A stretch of DNA of 48,772 bases. Origin: Crocinitomicaceae bacterium. GTDB taxonomy: Bacteria; Bacteroidota; Bacteroidia; Flavobacteriales_G; Salibacteraceae. Position numbers and translations under genes: made by a program. The notes under the pieces are model-generated. The model saw nothing but the letters and a program-made list of their open reading frames with translations. It was not told the origin of the DNA and did no database searches. The stretch lies in the NCBI GenBank assembly GCA_002713215.1, contig PAVO01000029.1:1-48772 (forward strand), in the 5' to 3' direction. Shown here piece after piece: positions 42,460 to 48,772 of the stretch (positions are counted from its first letter, which is position 1; every line of letters starts with the position of its first letter).

Positions 42460-43881
42460 TTAGTTCAATAAAAGGGGATAAACTTCCTCCAAACTAGTTT
42501 CTCCGGTTATTAGTAATTCAAAAGCCCTTTCGGGAATTCTTTTGATGTTGAGTTCTTTAAAATATTCATCGACCACACTCCGGTTTTCTTTAATCAATTC
42601 ACGTCCGGTTTCGTTGATCGGAATTACTTCGTACACAGCTACCCGTCCCTTGTATCCGGTATAATGGCATTGGTCGCAGCCCCGGGGTTCCTGTACTTCA
42701 ATAGTGCTTTCCCTGGTCCAGTTTCCTGGGACCTCTGTTGCAGCAATTTGGTTCAATTGTTTGCACGAAGTACATAACTTACGAACCAGGCGCTGGGCTA
42801 TGCTAGCACTAATGGTACTGGATAACAAGAAGGGGGGAATGCCCATATCAATCAACCTGGAAATGGTTCCCCAGGCTGAATTGGTATGGATAGTGGATAA
42901 AACCAAATGGCCCGTGAGCGATGCCCGAATGGCCATGTTGGCGGTTTCTACGTCCCGAATTTCCCCCAGCATGATCACATCTGGATCTTGCCGGAGGAAG
43001 GAACGCAAAGCACTGCCGAAGGTGAGACCAATTGATTCTTTTACCTGTACCTGGTTAATTCCGGGCAGGGTATATTCAATTGGATCTTCCACCGTTAATA
43101 TGTTTGTTTTTTCCTTGTTAAGCATTTTTAGTGTGGCGTAGAGGGTAGTTGTTTTTCCTGACCCTGTTGGTCCACTAATGAGCACAATGCCCGATGGTTT
43201 TTTAACCGAATCGAGGTAGTACTTCAGCTCCAGTTGACTCAACCCCAATTGTTCGATGTGGATGTGCGATGCGTCGTTGTTGAGCAGTCTCATCACTATT
43301 TTTTCTCCAAACAGGGTGGGCAATACGGATACCCGAATATCGATGTTGATTTGATCGTGGCTAAAAATGATTCGGCCATCCTGAGGCAGTCTTTTTTCTG
43401 CAATATCGAGGTTGGCTTTAATTTTAATTTTGTTGACAAAGGAAGGGTAGAGCTCTGTGGGTATAGCGTATTTCTCCAGCAAATGTCCATCGATCCGGTA
43501 ACGGACGCGACAATGTTTTTCGTAGACTTCGATATGAATATCGGAACTGTCGTGGTGTTTGGCTTCGGCGATGAGGTCATCGAGGAAGGTTTCGCTGTTT
43601 CGTAAATCGACCTGCGATTTCTGCTTTTCGTTTTGGCGGTAATATTTAGCCAAAAGCTTGCTAATTATCGCTTCTTCAATTGGCTCTATTTCAATGGTAA
43701 GGCCTGTTAGTATTTCTATTTCGTCTATTGAGTCGAAACTGCTTTGAAGTCCATAACACTTAACGGAATTGTCATTGGAATGAAAGGGAACAATGGAATA
43801 CTCCTGTGCAAAGGAAGCCGTTATCAATTGAATGGTCTCCCTGGGAATGTTCTCTTCTATTATGTCTATACCATTAATCAT
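42460..43881 (-). CDS. gspE: GspE/PilB-type assembly ATPase
   Basis: The 473-residue cytoplasmic ATPase has a short N1E-like domain and then SSDIHIEVYEKHCRVRYRIDG. Walker A GPTGSGKTTT is at ~235-243. The Asp box (TVEDPIEYTLPGINQVQV) and Walker B (RQDPDVIMLGEIRD, ~297) follow, with the His box GHLVLSTIHTNSAW. The zinc-binding tetracysteine is CTSC (~370) and CDQC (~403). These mark a GspE/PilB extension ATPase rather than a PilT retraction ATPase. It overlaps the prepilin-peptidase gene by four bases and abuts the secretin gene. It should drive pilin addition in the operon's filament. Confidence 0.93.
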   Translation of the reverse strand: MINGIDIIEENIPRETIQLITASFAQEYSIVPFHSNDNSVKCYGLQSSFDSIDEIEILTGLTIEIEPIEEAIISKLLAKYYRQNEKQKSQVDLRNSETFLDDLIAEAKHHDSSDIHIEVYEKHCRVRYRIDGHLLEKYAIPTELYPSFVNKIKIKANLDIAEKRLPQDGRIIFSHDQINIDIRVSVLPTLFGEKIVMRLLNNDASHIHIEQLGLSQLELKYYLDSVKKPSGIVLISGPTGSGKTTTLYATLKMLNKEKTNILTVEDPIEYTLPGINQVQVKESIGLTFGSALRSFLRQDPDVIMLGEIRDVETANMAIRASLTGHLVLSTIHTNSAWGTISRLIDMGIPPFLLSSTISASIAQRLVRKLCTSCKQLNQIAATEVPGNWTRESTIEVQEPRGCDQCHYTGYKGRVAVYEVIPINETGRELIKENRSVVDEYFKELNIKRIPERAFELLITGETSLEEVYPLLLN

Positions 43882-44381
43882 AGTATCAGAGCCAATTGGT
43901 TTATTTCAGTTAGCAACGAAATGGGGTGGAAGTAGTTTAACACCAGGTACCCTATAAGAACCAGGCTTTGGTAGCCGGCCAAAGGAACCGTATTGCTTCG
44001 TTTGATCAATTGAACCAGCAGGTGTAAGATTCCGGCTCCAATAAATGATATGGAAAGGAAAATCAGGTATTCCAGGGTGCTAAACAGGGGAGTGATCGCA
44101 ACCAGAAAAAGAAGATCACCCATTCCCAAGGATTTATTAATTGGAGTTCGTGTTTTTAGCCAATGCAATCCAACCACAGAAGTGAGTAGTAACACGCTAA
44201 TAATCAAAGACCAGGGAATGGATTCCAGGAAATCGAAGGATTGAAACCTTAGGTAACTGTAGCCCATAGAGAACATTCCCAGCAGTGGAAAAAGCCACCA
44301 TTGAATGCCCCTGTATTTTAGGTCTTCATAGAACATAAAAAACAGGATTCCCACACCGAGTAGAAGTGATCCCTCCAACAT
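43878..44381 (-). CDS. Prepilin peptidase, A24 type lacking the methylase domain
   Basis: This 167-residue polytopic membrane protein has about five hydrophobic helices. The two catalytic aspartates are visible: Asp20 (FYEDLKYRGI) and Asp89 in the GxGD motif (SLGMGDLLF). Full-length PilD/GspO proteins are about 280 residues, with an N-terminal cysteine-rich methyltransferase part that is absent here, so it may cleave but not N-methylate pilin. It is three bases after the pilin gene and overlaps gspE by four. Confidence 0.85.
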   Translation of the reverse strand: MLEGSLLLGVGILFFMFYEDLKYRGIQWWLFPLLGMFSMGYSYLRFQSFDFLESIPWSLIISVLLLTSVVGLHWLKTRTPINKSLGMGDLLFLVAITPLFSTLEYLIFLSISFIGAGILHLLVQLIKRSNTVPLAGYQSLVLIGYLVLNYFHPISLLTEINQLALIL

Positions 44382-44384
44382 GGA

Positions 44385-44798
44385 TCAGTCTTTTATTACT
44401 TCTTTAAGCTGAAGGTCCTGATCGACTTCCCAAACATTATACTGACCATCTCCGTCAAAATCTACTACTGCTGTAGCTCGGGCCAGGTAACCAGTATTGC
44501 TGTGTTCTACCACTTCAATCTGGTAATTGGCCTGTCCACCGTTGGTTACCAAGTTCGAATGCTCAAAACCCAAATCGTTAAAGTCGTTCGAATACTTAGA
44601 GTGTACATAGAAGTAGGTTTTCTCCAGCGTATGAATGTGTTTTAGCTGAAGTTTGGCTTCCTGGGCCTTGGCTTCAGCAATTTTGGGCATTAAGTTGGGC
44701 AATGCCACTAAAATTAAAATACCAATGATGGCCAGAACGATTAATAGTTCGGTTAGCGAAAAGGCATGAATCCTCCTCGAGTTAATTCTTGATTTCAT
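44385..44798 (-). CDS. Type IV pilin-like major subunit
   Basis: This 137-residue protein has a basic 12-residue leader followed by FSLTELLIVLAIIGILILVALPN, the class III signal. Mature Glu5 (Glu17 of the precursor) is present. The residue before the cleavage site is Ala12, not the usual Gly. After the hydrophobic helix comes a coiled region (EAKAQEAKLQLKHIHTLEKTYFYVHSKYS) and a beta domain carrying D113-x-D115-x-D117-G, a possible calcium loop. It is the only pilin in the operon and the first gene, preceded by two inverted repeats. It probably forms the filament or pseudopilus shaft. Confidence 0.9.
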   Translation of the reverse strand: MKSRINSRRIHAFSLTELLIVLAIIGILILVALPNLMPKIAEAKAQEAKLQLKHIHTLEKTYFYVHSKYSNDFNDLGFEHSNLVTNGGQANYQIEVVEHSNTGYLARATAVVDFDGDGQYNVWEVDQDLQLKEVIKD

Positions 44799-44801
44799 AA
44801 T

Positions 44802-44831
44802 AAGTGCTTTAGTCGGTAAAGGTCAGCACTT
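44802..44831. repeat. Inverted repeat AAGTGCT / AGCACTT in pilin leader
   Basis: Seven-base perfect arms (44802-44808 and 44825-44831) flank 16 bases immediately before the pilin ATG at 44798. It could be a leader hairpin affecting translation or an operator. Confidence 0.4.
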
Positions 44832-44845
44832 GTTTTGGAATTTTT

Positions 44846-44863
44846 CTACGTGTATACACGTAG
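44846..44863. promoter_or_regulatory. 18-bp perfect palindrome upstream of pilin operon
   Basis: CTACGTGTATACACGTAG is perfectly self-complementary over 18 bases. It is flanked by T-runs on both sides, about 48 bp upstream of the pilin ATG. It has the form of a dimeric regulator operator, or a bidirectional hairpin separating the 44916-45395 gene from the pilin gene. Confidence 0.45.
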
Positions 44864-44915
44864 TGTTTTTCTAAAATGAGAGGGAGTAAGTTGTATGGAA
44901 GCTTCTTTTTATTTT

Positions 44916-45395
44916 TTAGAAAGACTTTTCATAGTTGGTCTTATTCAAAGCATTTGCTAAATTATTCTCAATCTCCTTGGATATTTCACCATTACGAAAA
45001 AATCTATCCAAAAAACTAATAGGTCTGTTATATTGAATTAGAAGAGTTCTTTCATTTAGTTGGATTTTGTATAGTTTAAAAAAAGTTGACAATACTGAAA
45101 TTGGATTTACATCAATTCTTCCGGCATTTTTTTTATCCAGATAATAACCCTTGGTTATCCATGACTTTACTACCAACTTATTATTAATAACATGAATTGT
45201 ATAAGTGAACGATGTCCATTTTAAAAAGAAAAAAGTTATCAAAGAATAAAAAGAAAAGTATACTAAATATCCATTGGAGTATATTAGACTATAATTTCCG
45301 ATTACAAAAGGAATCAATAATACAATGGGGAGAGGTAATGCAATAAAGAAAAGAGATATCCATTTACATATTAAATCTATACCTAGAATTTTCAT
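44916..45395 (-). CDS. Small membrane protein of unknown function
   Basis: The 159-residue protein has two or three hydrophobic segments (~8-34 and ~42-62), then a beta-rich part (YTIHVINNKLVVKSWITKGYYLDKKNAGRIDVNPISVL) that resembles a bacterial PH-like (bPH2/YdbT-type) domain. That would give a membrane anchor plus a cytoplasmic PH-like fold. It is AT-richer than its neighbours and lies in the repeat-containing right end, which could indicate recent acquisition. No named family was recognised. Confidence 0.5.
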   Translation of the reverse strand: MKILGIDLICKWISLFFIALPLPIVLLIPFVIGNYSLIYSNGYLVYFSFYSLITFFFLKWTSFTYTIHVINNKLVVKSWITKGYYLDKKNAGRIDVNPISVLSTFFKLYKIQLNERTLLIQYNRPISFLDRFFRNGEISKEIENNLANALNKTNYEKSF

Positions 45396-45712
45396 AAAAT
45401 CTCTAACATAAGTCTGATAGATTTATGAATCTAAAAGTAAGAACATTCTTATTAAAATGGCCTGAAACACCTAAATTTATTATTGTTCCGGATTCGGAAT
45501 AATAATGGATTTAAATCATGAATTTAGCCAATAATGCTTGATTTTCTTAAAAAATACGGATAACTTCTGTGACCTACGCGTTGTAAACGCACAGTCTGCA
45601 TGTCGCCGTAGCCTTACCGCGTTCGTGTACTAGCTTTTGCGGTTGCGAAGCAGAGGCGCTAGCTTCTTTTTGTTTTTTAGGAAGTATTACCTGATTATTT
45701 TAGATATTCTCA
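45396..45712. other. Intergenic region containing direct repeat A
   Basis: No gene is visible in these 317 bases. They contain a ~124-bp repeat (45561-45684) described separately. The rest is AT-rich. Confidence 0.5.
45561..45684. repeat. Direct repeat, copy A (~124 bp)
   Basis: This aligns without gaps to 47102-47225 at an offset of 1541 bases. My hand count gives about 19 mismatches in 124 positions (roughly 85% identity). The most conserved part, around TACTAGCTTTTGCGG to GAGGCGCTAG, is a hairpin with CTAGC/GCTAG ends. With copy B, it brackets the secreted-protein gene at 45713-47017. Confidence 0.7.
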
Positions 45713-47017
45713 TCACTTTATCAATGATACGCTAGAACCTTCTTTGCTGCTTTCAATTTTGAATAGGCCCAAACCAGCAACGGAATGATATACCAAAACT
45801 GAATTTGAATCCAGGCTATTTAAGCCATCCGCTAAAATTTTCTCAGCCTTTAAATCGGTTAATTCCATTCCACTGATCACATCACTTTTGTTCTCACCTA
45901 ATTTATAATCGATTCGCCCTAAACTTTCCAAATTCGAATTAAAAACATAGACTGTATTTATTAATTCTGTTGTTCGATACATACTATGTAAAAAGATAAA
46001 ATCTCCAACCTTAGAAAAGGCACCCAAAAAATTTTCATTCTTGTTCAATTCAATACCCAGCACATGTGTTTTTGATTGAATTGCCTTTCTTTCTTCCGAA
46101 AACAAAGTCATTGAAATGGACTGTGGGTTAGCCATTTTGCAAACATTAGCATAGCTTTTATCTCCTTGAATTGAAATAGTTATGTAACCTTCATCCTCTG
46201 GATTTTGACAAATCCAGCCAGCGGTTTTTGTTGATTTAGAGCTCGAACTTTCGCAAATAAAATTATTTTGAATACCCGTGGCATTGTAACGAAACAGTGG
46301 TTGAATAAATTGATTGTTACTAATTATTGGCGAAATACACGTAAAATTATCGCTTTCCTCTCCGAGTTTCAGGATGGAAGAATTCGTTGTTTTTTGAGAG
46401 GCTTTTACGGTCACAAATTCGATTTGTTTTAGATCGGCTTTACCATTACTGCCTATGTTTCCTTCCAGCTCAAAAGGAGCAATCCAATTGTAATCTGAAA
46501 CGGGACCGGTAAGATTAGCAGTAAAGAAAGTACCCTCATTTATTTCTCCTGTTTCCAAAGAAATGCCCTGCACTTCCAGTTTTTTTCCTCTAGCTTGTTT
46601 TTTGTATACAAAAACATGATCCCCTTCAATTCCCAACAATCCCGCATAGAATTTTAATCGCGGACTCTTTTGGGTTTGCACAACTCCATCGGCATCTATT
46701 TTCAGCATGATGAGTGACTTATCCCAAACTTGAAGCACCAGGTATTTTCCCTCGCTGGTGGTGAAAAAGTTGTATGAATACAAGCCTAAATCCCCTTCTA
46801 TTTTATGTTCAAACTCTACCTTTCCTTCCTCATTTACCAGGTATAATTTTTTGTCATTGTCTTTTCCATACCTGCTGAGGTTATCGCTTGAGAAAATCAA
46901 CACTCCTTTTCCGGAAAAAGTTTCGGCGAGAAGTCGGTGTCCCAAATTTAGCTCCTGAGATTTTACGGTAAGTTGAAATAGAAATAAACAGGCTAAGAAT
47001 ATGGTTCTGTAAGTCAT
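45713..47017 (-). CDS. Secreted propeller-like protein of unknown function
   Basis: The 434-residue protein has a signal peptide (MTYRTIFLACLFLFQLTVKSQ). The mature part has repeated short beta-strand units (KKLYLVNEEGKVEFEHKIEGD, SLIMLKIDADGVVQTQKSPR, TVYVFNSNLESLGRIDYKLGEN) like a propeller, but no T9SS domain. It is probably periplasmic. The reading frame is open 32 codons further upstream into the repeat-rich region, but that part is repeat-derived and precedes the signal peptide, so I start at 47017. The gene lies between the two ~124-bp direct repeats. The function is unknown. Confidence 0.55.
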   Translation of the reverse strand: MTYRTIFLACLFLFQLTVKSQELNLGHRLLAETFSGKGVLIFSSDNLSRYGKDNDKKLYLVNEEGKVEFEHKIEGDLGLYSYNFFTTSEGKYLVLQVWDKSLIMLKIDADGVVQTQKSPRLKFYAGLLGIEGDHVFVYKKQARGKKLEVQGISLETGEINEGTFFTANLTGPVSDYNWIAPFELEGNIGSNGKADLKQIEFVTVKASQKTTNSSILKLGEESDNFTCISPIISNNQFIQPLFRYNATGIQNNFICESSSSKSTKTAGWICQNPEDEGYITISIQGDKSYANVCKMANPQSISMTLFSEERKAIQSKTHVLGIELNKNENFLGAFSKVGDFIFLHSMYRTTELINTVYVFNSNLESLGRIDYKLGENKSDVISGMELTDLKAEKILADGLNSLDSNSVLVYHSVAGLGLFKIESSKEGSSVSLIK

Positions 47018-47061
47018 AATAGTATTTTTTGAATTTGAGAGCAAGATATACTTATTTGGTG

Positions 47062-47116
47062 AAGTTGGGGCACGGATTGCAAGCCCCTGCCAGGTCGGGG
47101 CTAACTTCCCCAACTT
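47062..47116. repeat. Nested inverted repeat
   Basis: AAGTTGGGG (47062-47070) pairs perfectly with CCCCAACTT (47108-47116). Inside, AGCCCC (47082-47087) pairs with GGGGCT (47097-47102). The whole can fold into a long two-tier hairpin just upstream of the secreted-protein gene and overlaps the start of direct repeat B. Confidence 0.5.
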
Positions 47117-47225
47117 ACACGCTGCAAATGCGCGGTCTGCGTGTCGCCGTATCTTTACCGCGTTCGCGTACTAGCTTTTGCGGTTGCGAAGCAGAGGCGC
47201 TAGTTTCAGTTTATTTTTTAGGAAG
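47102..47225. repeat. Direct repeat, copy B (~124 bp)
   Basis: This is the second copy of the repeat at 45561-45684, in the same orientation and at about 85% identity by hand count. It is upstream of the secreted-protein gene. Confidence 0.7.
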
Positions 47226-47485
47226 TTGCATCGGGGGAACACAACCCACTAATTCATTATTTTATTCCGAAGAGATGGCAAGCCGTTAAATCCATAGGCA
47301 TTCTTAAAATACTCTTTTTCTATTTGAAGGCCAGATTGCAAATCTGAACTAGTCGCTGTTTTATTATATCGACGCTAGTTGGGGCTTGCTTGTCCGACTT
47401 TGAACAAGGCGGATAAGGAACAATTTAGTAAACCTTCCTCATAGGTTGTGCGTGGCAAGCTAGTCAGGGTATCAAGGTTTGGCGC

Positions 47486-47821
47486 TTATTTAAAATGGCT
47501 AACTTTTAAAATTTCGCAATTCTTTTTATTTATTTTAAATTCAATGATTCCTCCCGCATATAGCGGATTCTTTCTTTTGCCAGTAACAACCCAAATACTA
47601 TCATTTATTAATTCTGCATCAAAAATCATCTTGCTCGTAATATCTTTTCCGTACAAAGGGATAGTTATTATTTCTGCAATCTTCTCTGCTATTGAATCAT
47701 TTGAGACTAGTCCAATCGTTGGAATCCCATCTTGCTCTATATAAAATCTCTTATTTGAATATATCTGAAGAAAACAACACAACAAAACAAATATTAATAC
47801 AATCCCTAAAAATCCTTTCAT
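47486..47821 (-). CDS. Probable NTF2-fold immunity protein for the RHS effector
   Basis: This 111-residue protein has an N-terminal hydrophobic signal or anchor (~3-20), then SIAEKIAEIITIPLYGKDI, INDSIWVVTGKRK and the C-terminal strand AGGIIEFKINKKNCEILKVSH. That pattern (helix, Y-G-K, W-x-V-x-G, GG-x-x-E-x-x-I-x-K) fits the NTF2-fold/YbbC-like immunity family encoded after polymorphic toxins. It starts ten bases after the RHS gene, the classical toxin-immunity order. The membrane-targeting segment suggests that it neutralises the effector in the periplasm. Confidence 0.65.
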   Translation of the reverse strand: MKGFLGIVLIFVLLCCFLQIYSNKRFYIEQDGIPTIGLVSNDSIAEKIAEIITIPLYGKDITSKMIFDAELINDSIWVVTGKRKNPLYAGGIIEFKINKKNCEILKVSHFK

Positions 47822-47831
47822 AATTTAAGTA

Positions 47832-48772
47832 TTAATTAGTAATCTTTAAAGTATCTCCAGCATAAATATCATTGGAAGACAACTTATTTTCGGCTTTTAT
47901 TGCCTTTACAGATGTTTGATACCTTTTCGCTATCGACCACAATGTGTCACCAGATTTAATCTCATATGTTGAAGTGCTTTTCGCTGCAGTACCTTTAACT
48001 CCCGTCCCTGGTCCTGTGTCTTTAGGAATAGTTTTCGTTGAGGGTATTGGACTTACAAGTTTGTTCCCTGTGAAACTATATTTTAACAGCTTAGCTCCTG
48101 GAGTAACAACATATCCATCGACACCTAAACTCCATGAAACACCTCTATCACCAACTGGCATTACAGCAGGTGCAGCCGGAGTCGAAGCAGTAGCCTTCAT
48201 AGGAGGGCTGTATTCTTTCCCTGAGAATAATTCATCATCATACACAGTATTTCCAAAACTTTTAGCGTTTACAGTAGATGCAGCATGTGTATGTCCCCAT
48301 GCTTCTAAATTGGTTCCAGAAGGTAAATTTATTGATCCTATATTAACACCACTTCCACTTCCACTTCCCTTAACAGGAATTGTGTAAGAATAATGTTTCA
48401 CTCCATTCTTGTCAACAACAGAATATATCTTTATGCCATATTCGAGGTTATCTCTTATGGAATTGTCATTAAAAAGTACCGCAAAATCTTCAAAGGCTTT
48501 ATTGGGATTGGAAAATAGTACTCCGGGTTGTAACCCTTCCAATTCAATTGCATCTATAACCCTATTACCACTGAACGCATAAGGGCTGTAATACGGATAA
48601 TCTTTGTAAATTGGATCAATAGCTAAAAACCTTGCAATTTTCGGGTCATACATTCTGTGTTTGTAGTTAACCGAGTTTCCAGTTCCTTTAACTTCGTCGT
48701 CTTGTTCTTGTCCTTGGAAGCCATATCGATATTCTCCAGGGTTTGCGGATCTTCCGGGTAATTTCATACCGA
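47832..48772 (-). CDS. RHS-repeat effector C-terminus with DUF4329 and LysM (5' truncated by window)
   Basis: The visible 313 or so codons run off the window edge; no stop precedes the first Met at 48767, so the gene continues upstream. The RHS-associated core is clear (EYRYGFQGQEQDDE, KHRMYDPKIARFLAIDPIYKDYPYYSPYAFSGNRVIDAIELEG). The variable C-terminus (~80-235) matches DUF4329, with FEDFAVLFNDNSIRDNLEYG, EAWGHTHAASTVN and FSGKEYSPP. The motif ends GVDGYVVTPGAKLLKY. The His-x-His and later Asp suggest a JAB-like metallopeptidase fold. A Thr/Pro linker and a LysM domain (YEIKSGDTLWSIAKRYQTSV) end the protein. It is likely a contact-dependent toxin targeting the cell envelope. The immunity gene follows. 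Confidence 0.85.
   Translation of the reverse strand, partial: GMKLPGRSANPGEYRYGFQGQEQDDEVKGTGNSVNYKHRMYDPKIARFLAIDPIYKDYPYYSPYAFSGNRVIDAIELEGLQPGVLFSNPNKAFEDFAVLFNDNSIRDNLEYGIKIYSVVDKNGVKHYSYTIPVKGSGSGSGVNIGSINLPSGTNLEAWGHTHAASTVNAKSFGNTVYDDELFSGKEYSPPMKATASTPAAPAVMPVGDRGVSWSLGVDGYVVTPGAKLLKYSFTGNKLVSPIPSTKTIPKDTGPGTGVKGTAAKSTSTYEIKSGDTLWSIAKRYQTSVKAIKAENKLSSNDIYAGDTLKITN

Larger units (their letters stand above)
47018..47485. other. Intergenic region dense in palindromic repeats
   Basis: No gene is supported in these 468 bases. They hold direct repeat B and a nested inverted repeat. They also hold two short palindromes centred on ATTGCAA (around 47075-47083 and at 47332-47346), plus scattered CTAG-containing strings. 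This mosaic looks like decayed dispersed repeats. Confidence 0.5.

Noticed and set aside
42704-43141. 145-codon plus-strand ORF within gspE
   Set aside because: It is the antisense shadow of a clearly real ATPase gene and shows no recognisable domain or start context.
42460-43881. PilT (retraction ATPase) as the identity of the filament ATPase
   Set aside because: The zinc-binding tetracysteine and the N-terminal extension indicate GspE/PilB rather than PilT.
47029-47289. 86-codon ORF across direct repeat B
   Set aside because: It is built from repeat sequence, and the homologous copy A lacks a matching ORF.
1-48772. CRISPR arrays, tRNA/rRNA genes, transposases or prophage
   Set aside because: I read for regularly spaced repeats, tRNA-like TPsiC arms and transposase motifs and found none that held up.

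Overview
The window looks like chromosome of a Bacteroidota bacterium, most likely a Flavobacteriia-type (possibly marine) lineage. The evidence is roughly 40% GC by eye, type IX secretion (T9SS) sorting domains of both classes, PorP/SprF and TPR/propeller/OmpA proteins, a DUF4465 B12 locus, almost no Shine-Dalgarno sites, and several start codons preceded by the Bacteroidota -7 box TAnnTTTG. No rRNA, tRNA, CRISPR array or transposase was recognised.

Layout. 1-173: palindromic intergenic repeats. 174-8570: mixed genes, including a secreted CHAP/NlpC-like protein, an exported purple-acid-phosphatase-like enzyme, a YdeI-like/DUF3820 pair, an IgGFc-binding-like T9SS adhesin, a TonB-like transducer and a DUF3524 (queuosine-mannosyltransferase-like) glycosyltransferase. 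8707-14162: a TPR/propeller/OmpA protein, FabG, a VWA membrane protein and a lone receiver. 14302-19966: a cobalamin riboswitch heading a translationally coupled four-gene B12 capture and uptake operon. 20059-23615: three tandem, paralogous secreted proteins that gain TPR repeats along the array, followed by a bestrophin-like protein. 24475-31970 (minus): a T9SS cassette of giant surface protein, PorP/SprF and OmpA/TPR protein. 32160-33572: a DUF819 permease. 33581-36252 (minus): an rtcB-prfH-TPR RNA-repair and ribosome-rescue operon. 36381-36527 (minus): a candidate structured small RNA. 37392-44798 (minus): an eight-gene type IV filament (T4P/T2SS-like) operon. 44916-48772: an accessory end with ~124-bp direct repeats, palindromes, and a truncated RHS effector (DUF4329 + LysM) with an NTF2-fold-like immunity protein.

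How the genes work together. The B12 operon appears to couple surface capture (two T9SS cargo proteins and one BtuG-like propeller lipoprotein) to a TonB-dependent receptor. The filament operon encodes pilin, prepilin peptidase, assembly ATPase, secretin and GspL/M/C-like alignment proteins, but no GspF/PilC platform and only one pilin. The 24.5-32 kb cassette pairs a type-B T9SS cargo with its probable dedicated PorP/SprF partner. The best candidates for undescribed biology are the compact GspF-less filament operon, the paralogous TPR trio, the T9SS-exported B12 capture proteins, the small RNA at 36.4-36.5 kb, and the promoter geometry that predicts leaderless mRNAs.
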